The notes: a model not told the origin generated them from the letters alone. DNA of 64,000 nt from Gammaproteobacteria bacterium (GCA_030066085.1 JASJCI010000033.1:62001-126000), one strand, 5' to 3'. Positions 26,602-35,580 are shown, counted from the stretch's first letter. Translations and numbers: made by a program.

Positions 26602-27732
26602 TCAGCGAATCACCTGCTGCCAGCACAGGTGCAGGGCATCGAGGCAGGAATGCGCCAGTCGCGCACAGCGTTCGGGACTCCAGCCCTGCTCGTCGTCAGG
26701 CGTGGCGATGGTGTCCTTGAACGGCATTTCGAGCGTCATCACGAGCGCGCCGAAACGCTCCGCGAGTGCGTTCGAACAGAGCGTCATGTTGGCCTGCCCG
26801 GGTGCGTTCGCCGGGTAACCGAACTCGACCTGGAAGTCGGGATTGAGGTTGGCCAGGGTGAGCTTGTAGAGCTCGAGCTGCTGCTGGCGCTCGGAATTCC
26901 AGCCGGGCGTGCCCTCGGTACCGGCAATAAAATTGTACGGCAGCGCTTCATCCCCGTGGACGTCGAGACCGAAGTCGAGTCCGGTTTCGATCATCCGCTT
27001 ATACACGTGCAATACTTCCGGGCTGCGCTCGAGGCTCGGCTCGGCCCATTCGCGATTGAGGTTGGCGCCGGCCGCGTTGGTCCGCAGGTTGCCGCGCCGG
27101 CTGCCGTCCGGGTTCATGTTCGGCACGAGGTACAGCACCGCGCGCTCCAGCAGCTGGCGAACAACCGGATCGCTGGCATCGACCAGGCGGTCGACCAGGC
27201 CTTCCATCCACCATTCCGCCATGGTCTCCCCGGGATGCTGGCGGGCCACCATCCAGACGACCTTGCGCCCGGCTCCCGGCTCGCCGAAGCGCAGGCAGTC
27301 GAGCGCCTGGCCGTCGAGCGTATATCCCAGGGTTTCCAGCGCGCAGCGTTCGCTGGTTTGCGCATAGGCCAGCAGGTCGGCGTGGCGCTCCATCGAGTAA
27401 GGGGCAAAATAGGCGAAGTAGACCGAGTCAGCGCGGCTGCGATGCTCGATCGTCAACTGGCCGTCGACGTAGCGCGTGTCGGCGCGAAACCAGTGCTCGC
27501 GGTCGTAGCTCGCGACCGCGCGGTATTCGTTCCAGCCCTTCGGGTAGGCGGCGTCGCCGGCGTTTTCGATGACGTAGCGGGCATCGACATCGCGCGCGCC
27601 GGCCGCGCGAAAGTAAAACCACTGGAAAAAATCGGACGCGTTGTCGCGGCGAATGCGCAAGCGCACCGCCGAGGGGTCGCTGGCATCCAGGCACTCGATG
27701 TTGCCGCCGTCGAACTGGCTCGAAATAATCAT
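26602..27732 (-). CDS. M14-family cytosolic-type zinc carboxypeptidase
   Basis: 376 residues from the ATG at 27732. An N-terminal beta domain of the AGBL/cytosolic carboxypeptidase type (about 1-125; DFFQWFYFRAAGARD) is followed by the M14 catalytic domain. Zinc ligands H166 and E169 are in RQHPGET and H259 in DVHGDE; substrate residues lie in GANLNREW; the general-base Glu is in VMTLEMPFKD. It would remove C-terminal residues from peptides or protein side chains. No signal peptide. It heads a minus-strand set with the substrate-binding-like and DUF817 genes. Confidence 0.88.
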   Translation of the reverse strand: MIISSQFDGGNIECLDASDPSAVRLRIRRDNASDFFQWFYFRAAGARDVDARYVIENAGDAAYPKGWNEYRAVASYDREHWFRADTRYVDGQLTIEHRSRADSVYFAYFAPYSMERHADLLAYAQTSERCALETLGYTLDGQALDCLRFGEPGAGRKVVWMVARQHPGETMAEWWMEGLVDRLVDASDPVVRQLLERAVLYLVPNMNPDGSRRGNLRTNAAGANLNREWAEPSLERSPEVLHVYKRMIETGLDFGLDVHGDEALPYNFIAGTEGTPGWNSERQQQLELYKLTLANLNPDFQVEFGYPANAPGQANMTLCSNALAERFGALVMTLEMPFKDTIATPDDEQGWSPERCARLAHSCLDALHLCWQQVIR

Positions 27733-27863
27733 GTAATCACCGACACACCCGGGATCGCGCTGCGGTGGCACACACGGCCGGGCAAAGTTTATGCTAAACC
27801 TGTATTCTGCACGGCGGCTGATCTTCCGGTCTGCCGCTTTGGCAAGATTCCAGAGAATACTGT

Positions 27864-28922
27864 ATGCGTTGCGTTTTTACGATGGTTTTGCTGTTGCTCG
27901 CCGGCTGCGCCGACCTGGGTTACTACTGGCACAGCGCGCGTGGTCACATGGCGATCACGAACGACCGGGAAGATATCCAGACCCTGCTGGACGATCCTGC
28001 CACCGACACGGCACTGCGCGAGCGCCTGCAGCTGGTGCTCGAGATACGCCGATTTGCACGCGACGAACTGGACCTGCCGGTAGGCGGCAGCTATCGGCAA
28101 TACGTCGAACTCGATCGCCCCTGGGTCGTCCGCAACCTGTTTGCCGCGCCCGAGTTTTCGACCGAGCTTTACCAGTGGTGTTACCCGATCGTCGGCTGTG
28201 CCGGCTATCGCGGCTATTTCGACGAGGCGCGCCTGCAGAAATACGTTGCCGAACTCGAGGCCCGGGGACTCGACATCTACATCGGCAACGTCTCGGCTTA
28301 CTCGACCCTGGGCTGGTTCGACGACCCGGTGCTGAGCAGTTTCATTCACTGGCCGGACTATCGGCTGGCGGGACTGCTGTTCCACGAACTCGCGCACCAG
28401 CGACTGTTCATCGACGACGACACCACTTTCAACGAATCCTTTGCCTCCGCGGTGCAACAGGCCGGCACCGAACGCTGGTTGAACGCGCGCGGCGAAACGG
28501 AACAGCTCGAAAGGTTCCGCGCCTGGCTGCAGTATCGCGAGAGCGTGATAACGCTGATCGAGTCGACCCGCGAAACACTGGAGCAGATGTATCGTCTCGA
28601 CCTGGACGAGACAAGCCGGCGCGAGCGCAAGACCGAGGCTTTCATCGAGGCGCGCGCCAGGCACGCGGAGATTGCCGATCGTTTCGGTATCAGCGGCGGT
28701 TTCACCCGCTGGTTCGCGGACGATCTAAACAATGCCAAGATCGGATCGGTGTCGGCCTACAATGCCCAACGCCCGGCTTTCATCGCCATCCTGCAGTCAC
28801 GGGACGGGGATTTCGACCGCTTCTACCAGTACGTCGAGCGCCTCGGGGAACGGCAAAAAAGCGAACGCGATGCCTGCCTGCGCGCCTGGGTCGGTGGCGA
28901 CACGGCCTCCACTTGCCCGTAA
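27864..28922 (+). CDS. Predicted aminopeptidase (COG4324-like), lipoprotein
   Basis: 352 residues. A lipobox LLAGC puts the lipid on C15. The zinc motif HELAHQ has H174, E175 and H178, and a third ligand is likely in FNESFA. This is the pattern of the COG4324 putative aminopeptidases. It would act at the periplasmic face of an envelope membrane. It diverges from the M14 peptidase gene and converges on the nitrilase gene. Confidence 0.85.
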   Translation: MRCVFTMVLLLLAGCADLGYYWHSARGHMAITNDREDIQTLLDDPATDTALRERLQLVLEIRRFARDELDLPVGGSYRQYVELDRPWVVRNLFAAPEFSTELYQWCYPIVGCAGYRGYFDEARLQKYVAELEARGLDIYIGNVSAYSTLGWFDDPVLSSFIHWPDYRLAGLLFHELAHQRLFIDDDTTFNESFASAVQQAGTERWLNARGETEQLERFRAWLQYRESVITLIESTRETLEQMYRLDLDETSRRERKTEAFIEARARHAEIADRFGISGGFTRWFADDLNNAKIGSVSAYNAQRPAFIAILQSRDGDFDRFYQYVERLGERQKSERDACLRAWVGGDTASTCP

Positions 28923-28943
28923 CTTCGGGCGCATGGATCCGGC

Positions 28944-29768
28944 CTAGAGTTGCTCGAGGGTAAACGGGCGCTCGTTTTGCAGCACCGGGATGCGGCTGCG
29001 TGCCCGGGCGACCCGCGCGAGATCGATGTCGGCGAATATCACCCCGGGTTCGGCGCCGCCGTCGGCCAGGATCTCGCCCCAGGGATCGATGATCAACGAG
29101 TGTCCGTAGGAATAACGCTTGTCGGCGTGATGTCCGCACTGGTTGGGCGCAACCACGAAGGCGCCGGTCTCGATCGCGCGCGCACGCACCAGGGTATGCC
29201 AGTGCGCCTGGCCGGTGGTTTGAGTAAACGCCGCCGGAATCGTGATGAGCTCGGCGCCTGCCTGCGCCAGCGCCCGGTAGAGCGCGCCGAAACGCAGGTC
29301 GTAACAGACCGACAGGCCGATGCGCGCCTGCGGCATTTCGACCACGACCGCGCGCTTTCCCGGCGTGATGAATTCCGATTCGAGATAGGCTTCGCCATTT
29401 TGCAGCTGAATGTCGAACATGTGCAGCTTGTCGTAACGGGCGCGAATCTCGCCGGCATCGTCGAGCACAAAACTGCGGTTATAGATCTGTTCATGCTCGC
29501 GGATCAGCTGGGAACCCACCAGCATCGTGACGCCGTGTTCACGCGCCTTGGCGCGAAACGCCGCGAGGCCGATGTCGTCTTCCTCGCTGAAAGTGGCGGG
29601 TGGAATACGCTCGTTGACCGGTTCGATCAGGCCCACGGTCTCGGGCAGCGCGACAAGGGTCGCGCCGCCGGCGACGGCGGTATCGATTTGCTCGCAGACC
29701 CGGTCGACGTTGGCCTGGACGTCGCGACCCGCGGTATTCTGCACGCAGGCCACGCGAAAATCAGTCAT
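28944..29768 (-). CDS. Carbon-nitrogen hydrolase (Nit-type amidase)
   Basis: 274 residues. The Glu-Lys-Cys triad of the nitrilase superfamily is visible: E43 in LPETVG, K113 in YDKLHMFDIQ and C154 in LSVCYDLRFG. The YDKLHMFD motif is typical of Nit1/Nit2-type enzymes, which act on deaminated glutathione or omega-amides. The start overlaps the alanine dehydrogenase stop by 8 nt, so both are likely made together. Both could handle nitrogen released from amino acids; that link is inference. Confidence 0.9.
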   Translation of the reverse strand: MTDFRVACVQNTAGRDVQANVDRVCEQIDTAVAGGATLVALPETVGLIEPVNERIPPATFSEEDDIGLAAFRAKAREHGVTMLVGSQLIREHEQIYNRSFVLDDAGEIRARYDKLHMFDIQLQNGEAYLESEFITPGKRAVVVEMPQARIGLSVCYDLRFGALYRALAQAGAELITIPAAFTQTTGQAHWHTLVRARAIETGAFVVAPNQCGHHADKRYSYGHSLIIDPWGEILADGGAEPGVIFADIDLARVARARSRIPVLQNERPFTLEQL

Positions 29769-30882
29769 GCCGCAGCACCTCCTCCGGCGGATGATAATCG
29801 TAATCCAGGTCGCGTGCGACTTCGCGCTGGGTGACCTTGCCCCGGTGTACGTTGAGCCCGGCGCGCAACCACTGGTCTTCCATCAGCGCCTTGCGGTAAC
29901 CCTTGTTGGCGAGCGCGATCACGTGCGGCAGGGTCACGTTGTTGAGCGCGTAGGTCGAGGTCCGCGGCACGCCGCCCGGCATGTTGGCGACACAGTAATG
30001 CACGACGTCGTCGACGATATAGGTCGGATCCGCGTGCGTCGTGGGTTTCGAGGTTTCGCAGCAACCGCCCTGGTCGATCGCGACATCGACGATTACCGAG
30101 CCCGGCTTCATGTTCCTGACCATTTCCGCGGTCACCAGCTTCGGCGCCTCGGCGCCGGGAATCAGCACGCCGCCGATCACGAGGTCGGCCTCGAGCACGT
30201 GGCGCTCGACCGCGTCCTCGGTCGAAAACACCGTGTTGGTGCCACGGCCGAACTGCTTCCAGTGGGCCTCGATCGCCTCCGGGCTGCGGTCGATGACCCA
30301 GACATCGGCGCCCATGCCGACCGCGATATGGGTCGCGTGGGTGCCAACCACACCGGCCCCGAGAACGACAACCTTGGCCGGATCGACCCCGGGCACACCG
30401 CCGAGCAACACCCCGAGACCGCCGTGCGGGTGTTCGAGGTTGTAGGCACCGGCCTGGATTGCCATGCGCCCGGCAACCTTTGACATGGGCGCCAGCAGCG
30501 GCAGGCCGCCGTACGGCGAAGTCACGGTTTCGTAGGCGACGCAGACCGCGCCGCTATCGACCAGCTCGCGGGTCTGCTCGGGATCGGGTGCGAGGTGCAG
30601 GTAAGTGAACAGCACCTGGCCCTCACGCAGCATCGCGCGCTCGACCGCCTGCGGTTCCTTGACCTTGACGATCAGCTCGGCGCTGGCGAATATGTCCGCC
30701 GCGCTGCCCGCGATACGCGCGCCCAGCGCGGCGTAGACGTCGTCGCCGACGCCGATGCCCTCGCCGGCGCCGGCCTCGACCATGACCTCGTGACCGTGCT
30801 TGATCGCCTCGCGCACGCTGGCCGGCGCCATACCGACGCGATATTCGTGGTTCTTGATTTCCTTCGGAACGCCAATCAACAT
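29761..30882 (-). CDS. ald: Alanine dehydrogenase
   Basis: Interconverts L-alanine with pyruvate and ammonium using NAD. 373 residues from the ATG at 30882 ([17 protein letters not shown]) behind GAAGGTG. The N-terminal signature and the Rossmann motif [19 protein letters not shown] are intact, and [24 protein letters not shown] matches the family. A frame reaching 30942 adds only residues without homology-like character. Confidence 0.95.
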   Translation of the reverse strand: MLIGVPKEIKNHEYRVGMAPASVREAIKHGHEVMVEAGAGEGIGVGDDVYAALGARIAGSAADIFASAELIVKVKEPQAVERAMLREGQVLFTYLHLAPDPEQTRELVDSGAVCVAYETVTSPYGGLPLLAPMSKVAGRMAIQAGAYNLEHPHGGLGVLLGGVPGVDPAKVVVLGAGVVGTHATHIAVGMGADVWVIDRSPEAIEAHWKQFGRGTNTVFSTEDAVERHVLEADLVIGGVLIPGAEAPKLVTAEMVRNMKPGSVIVDVAIDQGGCCETSKPTTHADPTYIVDDVVHYCVANMPGGVPRTSTYALNNVTLPHVIALANKGYRKALMEDQWLRAGLNVHRGKVTQREVARDLDYDYHPPEEVLRHD

Positions 30883-30981
30883 TTCAGCACCTTCGCGGAA
30901 CGGGAAAAACGCCAACCTAATCGCGCCGGCGACGGCGGGCAAGGGCCAGCCAGCTTAATTTACCGGACCAGCCGCGCGACG

Positions 30982-31010
30982 TTCCCAAGCGGGCTTTTCT
31001 CCACTAGAAT
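30982..31010 (+). promoter_or_regulatory. Candidate moaA promoter
   Basis: TTCCCA (30982-30987), a 17-nt spacer and TAGAAT (31005-31010) resemble a sigma-70 promoter. The moaA ATG is only 11 nt beyond the -10 box and lacks a ribosome binding site, which points to a very short or absent 5' leader. Confidence 0.4.
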
Positions 31011-31020
31011 AGGCCGTCCC

Positions 31021-32031
31021 ATGGAAGCGACATCGACACCCAACAAGCTCATCGACCGCTTCGGCCGCACGATCAGCTACATCCGCCTGTCGGTCACCGA
31101 CCGCTGCGACCTGCGCTGCGTCTACTGCATGCCGGAGAAGATGACTTTCGTCCCGCGCACGCAGCTGCTGACGCTCGAGGAAATGGAAGCGATCGGCCGT
31201 ACCTTCGTCCGCCTCGGCGTCGACCGCATCCGCATCACCGGCGGCGAACCGCTGGTGCGGCGCAATATCCTGCAGCTGTTCGAGAACCTCGGTGCACTCG
31301 AGGGTCTGCGTGACCTGACGCTGACGACCAACGCAACCCAGCTGACGAAGTACGCCCCGGAACTGAAGGCAGCCGGCGTTACTCGCATCAACGTCAGCCT
31401 CGACACCCTGCGCGCCGACCGTTTCCGCGCGATGACCCGGGTCGGCGATCTCGAGCGCACGCTGGACGGCATCGAGGCGGCGCTTGCCTGCGGCTTCGAC
31501 AAGATCAAGCTCAACGCGGTCGTGTTGAAAAACCACAACCACGACGAGATCCTCGACCTGGTGCGCTACTGCATCGAGCGCGGCCTCGACATCAGTTTCA
31601 TCGAGGAAATGCCGCTCGGGCAGAACGATCACCACGACCGCGCGGTCGCATATTATTCCAGTGACCAGATCCTCGAGGACCTGCAGCCGCATTTCGACCT
31701 GGTGCCGAGCACCTACAAGACCGGCGGCCCGACCCGTTACTACCAGCTCAGCGAACACGGCAGCACCCGCGTCGGCTTCATTTCGCCGCACAGCCACAAC
31801 TTCTGCGATACCTGCAACCGGGTGCGACTGACCGCGGAGGGCCGCCTGCTGCTGTGCCTGGGCCAGGAACACTCGATGGACCTGCGCCACGTGGTGCGCG
31901 CCAACCCGGGCGACGACGCGGCGCTCGAGCAGGCCATCATCGAGGCGATGCAGATCAAGCCCAGGGGGCACGATTTCAATCTCAATTCCCAGGAAATCCT
32001 GCTGCGGCACATGAACCTGACCGGCGGCTGA
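31021..32031 (+). CDS. moaA: GTP 3',8-cyclase (molybdenum cofactor biosynthesis)
   Basis: A radical-SAM enzyme that makes 3',8-cyclo-GTP, the first step to molybdopterin. 336 residues from the ATG at 31021. The N-terminal cluster motif has C29, C33 and C36 (CDLRCVYC), the C-terminal cluster lies in CDTCNRVRLTAEGRLLLC, and the protein ends in the essential Gly-Gly (LTGG). A frame open to 30595 is only upstream read-through. It is followed 1 nt later by fdhD. Confidence 0.96.
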   Translation: MEATSTPNKLIDRFGRTISYIRLSVTDRCDLRCVYCMPEKMTFVPRTQLLTLEEMEAIGRTFVRLGVDRIRITGGEPLVRRNILQLFENLGALEGLRDLTLTTNATQLTKYAPELKAAGVTRINVSLDTLRADRFRAMTRVGDLERTLDGIEAALACGFDKIKLNAVVLKNHNHDEILDLVRYCIERGLDISFIEEMPLGQNDHHDRAVAYYSSDQILEDLQPHFDLVPSTYKTGGPTRYYQLSEHGSTRVGFISPHSHNFCDTCNRVRLTAEGRLLLCLGQEHSMDLRHVVRANPGDDAALEQAIIEAMQIKPRGHDFNLNSQEILLRHMNLTGG

Positions 32032-32032
32032 C

Positions 32033-32914
32033 ATGGCTTCCCTGCCGGCACGGCAACTCCCCGAGCTGAGCGACGCGGGTCTCAAGGCGACCGCGAATGT
32101 CAGCGCGCGCAACGAGTTCGGCGAGGCCGTGGACGGCGCCATCGCGGTCGAGCGGGCACTGACGATCTACCTCGACAAGCGCGAAATCGTGACCCTGATG
32201 ACGCTCGGCAATCATCCTGAACTGCTGATCCTCGGCTGGCTGCGCAACCAGCGCCTGGTCGACAACATCGAGGCGATCGAAGCCATCCAGGTCGACTGGG
32301 AAACCGAGTCGGTGGCGATCAAAACGCGCGCGGGCGTGGCCGAACTCGACGACAAGCTGGCGCGCAAAACCGTCACCACCGGCTGTGGCCAGGGCACCGT
32401 GTTCGGCGACCTGATGACGGACATCGACCGCATCAGGCTGTCCGCGCCGCCGCTGAAACAGTCGGCGATTTACGCGCTGCTGCAAAACCTGAGTGACTAC
32501 AACGAAATCTACCGCAACGCCGGCGCGGTGCACGGCTGCGCACTGTGCAGCGAGGACCAGGGTATCGAGCTGTTTATCGAGGATGTCGGCCGCCACAACG
32601 CGGTCGACGCCATCGCCGGACACATGTGGCTCGACGGCATCGACGGCGAGGACAAGCTGTTTTACACCACCGGCCGGCTGACCTCGGAAATGGTGATCAA
32701 GGTCGCCCTGATGCGCATCCCGGTGCTGCTGTCGCGCTCGGGCATCACCGCGATGGGCCTCGAAATTGCGCAACAGGTCGGCGTGACGCTGATCGCGCGC
32801 GCCAAGGGACGGCATTTCCTGGTCTATCACGGTGGCGACAAGATCGTCTACGACGCAATTCCGCCTTCCCGACCGGCACGCGGCGGGCGCGAAACGCGCC
32901 AGGCGCCGGACTAG
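32033..32914 (+). CDS. fdhD: Formate dehydrogenase accessory sulfurtransferase FdhD
   Basis: Transfers sulfur to the Mo/W-bis-pyranopterin cofactor of formate dehydrogenase-type enzymes. 293 residues. The reactive loop reads TTGCGQGT with C118; E. coli FdhD has CxxC here, so the second cysteine seems replaced by Gly. The second signature NAGAVHGCALC and EDVGRHNAVDAIAG are intact. It begins 1 nt after moaA. No formate dehydrogenase is in the window. Its stop overlaps that of the convergent DUF2238 gene (CTAG). Confidence 0.93.
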   Translation: MASLPARQLPELSDAGLKATANVSARNEFGEAVDGAIAVERALTIYLDKREIVTLMTLGNHPELLILGWLRNQRLVDNIEAIEAIQVDWETESVAIKTRAGVAELDDKLARKTVTTGCGQGTVFGDLMTDIDRIRLSAPPLKQSAIYALLQNLSDYNEIYRNAGAVHGCALCSEDQGIELFIEDVGRHNAVDAIAGHMWLDGIDGEDKLFYTTGRLTSEMVIKVALMRIPVLLSRSGITAMGLEIAQQVGVTLIARAKGRHFLVYHGGDKIVYDAIPPSRPARGGRETRQAPD

Positions 32915-33531
32915 CCCGGTTCGGGCACGGGCCGCTCGCTCCAGCGACTCACCAGCATCGCGATCACGGCGCCGATAAATGCGAGCGCCGCGTCCTTTTG
33001 CGCATCCCAGATATCGCCCTGCGTACCCAGGAACGCCATACCCAGTTCGGGTTCGACCACCACCGCGGCAATACCCTCGATGACCTCGTATATTCCGCTG
33101 AACGCGAGGATGCCGTTGATCGCAAGGAAGTAAGACCAGGCCCGCGTCACACCGGCCTTGCGCAACAGGATCTCGCGCATCGGCCAGGCCAGCAGCAGGC
33201 CGAAACTGAAGTGCACGATCCGGTCGTAGTGATTGCGCTCGAAGCCGAACCAGTCCTGGATCCAGAAACCGACCGGTGTCTCCGCGTAAGTGTAGTGCGA
33301 GCCGACCAGGTGCAGGGTTATGAACAGCGTGAACAGGCCGTAGGACAGGTTGGAGAAGCGGAAACGGCGATAGGTCGCGGCGAGCAGCCCGCAAAAGAAA
33401 AAGACCAGCAGGTTTTCCAGTAGCCAGTCGCGCGGGTAGAGCGGCTCGATAGCGGCCAGGATCCAGGCGATTACCAGCCATGCGACCAGCAACTGCAAGA
33501 CCCGATCAGAGCGGAAGGCCAGTTCCTTCAT
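32911..33531 (-). CDS. DUF2238 (YjdF-like) membrane protein
   Basis: 206 residues from the ATG at 33531, with a TTG two codons upstream as alternative. Six hydrophobic helices and the conserved WFGFERNHYDRIVHFSFGLL and FSGIYEVIEG segments define DUF2238/YjdF. Function unknown. It overlaps the fdhD stop by 4 nt on the opposite strand. Confidence 0.85.
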   Translation of the reverse strand: MKELAFRSDRVLQLLVAWLVIAWILAAIEPLYPRDWLLENLLVFFFCGLLAATYRRFRFSNLSYGLFTLFITLHLVGSHYTYAETPVGFWIQDWFGFERNHYDRIVHFSFGLLLAWPMREILLRKAGVTRAWSYFLAINGILAFSGIYEVIEGIAAVVVEPELGMAFLGTQGDIWDAQKDAALAFIGAVIAMLVSRWSERPVPEPG

Positions 33532-33912
33532 GCGCAAATGCTAGCATGCGCTGCGCGCCATCACGCATGGAAGATCTGCACAAAACATAACCTGGATAGA
33601 GATATCCCGACACAGAATGACATGGGTCAATTGAATTCCGCCGCGGGGATGAAACGTTGCCAACGAGACAAAAACGATACGCCGAATTTCACGCAATATC
33701 GATTCGAACGATGAACCGGTAACGACCAACCATTAGCGCGCCGGCCGACAGGCGGTCCGCGGCTGGCTCTATCCCGACCGACGCCGGACCTCTGCATGTG
33801 CCTGCTCGCGCATGCGCCAGAGGATGCGCTGCCGATCGATCGCCTGCTGCCCGCCAATTGTAATCCCCGACGTGAGCTGGCACGGCTCGATCCGAAAGCG
33901 GGCAACCCGCTA
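33532..33912. other. 381-nt stretch without a recognisable gene
   Basis: It lies between the DUF2238 start and the moaB end, both on the minus strand. The part 33560-33720 is less GC-rich than its surroundings and would hold the DUF2238 promoter. Short frames on both strands look like non-coding composition: arginine/alanine-rich or without family-like motifs. A small hairpin at the moaB end is listed separately. Confidence 0.5.
33897..33911 (-). terminator. Weak terminator-like hairpin after moaB
   Basis: AGCGGG/CCCGCT forms a 6-bp stem with a 3-nt loop directly after the moaB stop, followed on the minus strand only by TTCGG. It could slow polymerase or protect the 3' end. Confidence 0.35.
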
Positions 33913-34434
33913 TCAGGTTTCGCGCAGGCGCGGCATCAGCTCGACCAGGTTGCACGGGCGCGTGCGATAATCCAGCTGCGCGCTGATCAGGCCGGTCCAG
34001 GCATCCTTGCAGGCCCCCGAGGAACCGGGCAGGCAGAACAGGTAAGTGCCGTTGGCAACGCCGGCCAGCGCGCGCGACTGCAGCGTCGACGTGCCGATCG
34101 ACTGGTAGGAAAGCTGGCGGAAGGTTTCGCCGAAACCGTCGATGACCTTGTCCAGCAGCGGCGTTACCGCCTCCGGTGTGCCGTCGCGCCCGGTGACGCC
34201 GGTACCGCCGGTGGTCAGCACCACCTGCACTTCCTCGTCCACGATCCAGCGCGAGATCACCTCGCGGATACGGTACTTGTCGTCGGGTACGATCGCCTTT
34301 TCGGCGAGGCGATGGCCGGCATCCGTGAGTAGCGACACGAGCAGCGCACCCGATTTGTCGTCCTGCTCGGTACGTGAATCGGAAACGGTCAGCACCGCTA
34401 TGTTCAAGGGCAGGAAGTCACGCGTTGCAGTCAT
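33913..34434 (-). CDS. moaB: Molybdenum cofactor biosynthesis protein B
   Basis: A MogA/MoaB-family protein that adenylylates molybdopterin before metal insertion. 173 residues. The MPT-binding signature LTTGGTGVTGRDGTPEAV is intact, and the N-terminal LNIAVLTVSDSRTEQDDKSG is typical of MoaB. In tungsten-using organisms MoaB can replace MogA, which would fit the tungsten genes next door. It lies 12 nt downstream of the DUF6494 gene. Confidence 0.93.
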   Translation of the reverse strand: MTATRDFLPLNIAVLTVSDSRTEQDDKSGALLVSLLTDAGHRLAEKAIVPDDKYRIREVISRWIVDEEVQVVLTTGGTGVTGRDGTPEAVTPLLDKVIDGFGETFRQLSYQSIGTSTLQSRALAGVANGTYLFCLPGSSGACKDAWTGLISAQLDYRTRPCNLVELMPRLRET

Positions 34435-34446
34435 GGCGTCCGCCGT

Positions 34447-34647
34447 TCAGTAGGAAATCTCGTCTTCGATCGACAGCGCATCGTCGATCACGTCACACTC
34501 GAGGGTAATCTTGACCCGCACGGGATTACCGTCCAGCCGGCCCTCGGCGTTGGCAAGATTCATCGCCCGTTCGATCTCGCGCTGCGAGTTGATTCCGACC
34601 TTTTTCAGAAACTTGCGTATCGACATGTTCAGCGTATCTTCATCCAC
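34447..34647 (-). CDS. DUF6494 family small protein
   Basis: 66 residues: MDEDTLNMSIRKFLKKVGI, then QREIERAMNLANAEGRLDG and a beta-strand pair ending EDEISY. This matches the DUF6494 pattern. Function unknown. It is divergent from tupA and co-directional with moaB, so it may belong to the cofactor or tungstate regulon. Confidence 0.75.
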   Translation of the reverse strand: MDEDTLNMSIRKFLKKVGINSQREIERAMNLANAEGRLDGNPVRVKITLECDVIDDALSIEDEISY

Positions 34648-34716
34648 CGGCAGGGCTCCCGTTTTGCTTGCAGAAACTCGATTTTAACCGTTTTTGGTCG
34701 GCGTCCCCAATCGGTA

Positions 34717-34732
34717 TTCGCCCGCGGGCGAA
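34717..34732. promoter_or_regulatory. 16-bp perfect palindrome in the tup divergent promoter
   Basis: TTCGCCCGCGGGCGAA is a perfect palindrome 7 nt upstream of a candidate -10 box of tupA, so it would cover the -35 region. That is a typical repressor operator position. It does not resemble the E. coli ModE site. The regulator is unknown. Confidence 0.5.
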
Positions 34733-34738
34733 ACGCGC

Positions 34739-34744
34739 TAAACT
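34739..34744 (+). promoter_or_regulatory. Candidate -10 box for tupABC-mobAB
   Basis: TAAACT lies 36 nt before the tupA ATG in the 132-nt gap to the divergent DUF6494 gene. The expected -35 position is occupied by the GC-rich palindrome rather than by a TTGACA-like box, so activation or weak basal use is likely. Confidence 0.35.
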
Positions 34745-34779
34745 ACGCGGCCCGAGTACCGTAAGCGAGTTTCCCGTCG

Positions 34780-35580
34780 ATGCCGTTTAAAATGCTGGTC
34801 CTGCTGCCGGCACTCTGGCTTCCGCTGCAATGCGGCGCGAGCGAGGCGTTATTGCGACTGGCCACGACGACCACGACCGCCAGTTCCGGCCTGTTGGACT
34901 ACCTGCTGCCGCGATTCAGCGAGCAAACCTCGATACCGGTGCGGACGATCGTGGTGGGCAGCGGTAAGGCCCTGCGCCTCGGTCGCGACGGCGAGGTCGA
35001 CGTGCTGCTGGTGCATGCGCGAACGGCCGAAGACGCGTTCATCGCCGCCGGCCATGGAATCAACCGCCGCGACATCATGTATAACGACTTCGTTTTGGTC
35101 GGACCGGCAACCGACCCGGCCGGTATTGGCGACAGCAGCTCGGCCAGTGACGTCATGCAGCGCCTGCACGCCGCGGCCCATCCCTTCGTGTCGCGCGGCG
35201 ACGATTCCGGCACCCACCTGCGCGAACTCGAACTCTGGCGGCAGGCCAGGCGCGAACCGGACGGCGGCTGGTACCGCGAGGTTGGCCAGGGCATGGGCAA
35301 AACCCTGCAGATCGCGAACCAGATGGATGCCTACACGCTGGTCGATCGCGCTACCTGGCTGGCCCAGCGCTCGCGCCTCGAAATCAAGCTGCTGTTCGAG
35401 AGCGAACCGGCGCTGCGAAATCCCTATGGCATCATTGCCGTCAACCCGGCGCGCCACAGCGGCATCAATCACGCCGCTGCCGGGAGGCTGATCGACTGGC
35501 TGACCTCAGCGCCGGTGCAGCAGCTGATCGCCGGGTATAAAATCGACGGACGTCAACTGTTCTACCCCTGGCCGGATTGA
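34780..35580 (+). CDS. tupA: Tungstate-type ABC substrate-binding protein
   Basis: 266 residues with a signal peptide ending near GAS (about residue 20). The oxyanion motif LATTTTTASSGLLDYLLPRF is the TupA hallmark, and FVSRGDDSGTHLRELELW, then YTLVDRATWL, match the TupA/WtpA-like family. It captures tungstate (or molybdate) in the periplasm for TupBC. The tungsten aldehyde oxidoreductase 8 kb away supports tungstate. Confidence 0.9.
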   Translation: MPFKMLVLLPALWLPLQCGASEALLRLATTTTTASSGLLDYLLPRFSEQTSIPVRTIVVGSGKALRLGRDGEVDVLLVHARTAEDAFIAAGHGINRRDIMYNDFVLVGPATDPAGIGDSSSASDVMQRLHAAAHPFVSRGDDSGTHLRELELWRQARREPDGGWYREVGQGMGKTLQIANQMDAYTLVDRATWLAQRSRLEIKLLFESEPALRNPYGIIAVNPARHSGINHAAAGRLIDWLTSAPVQQLIAGYKIDGRQLFYPWPD

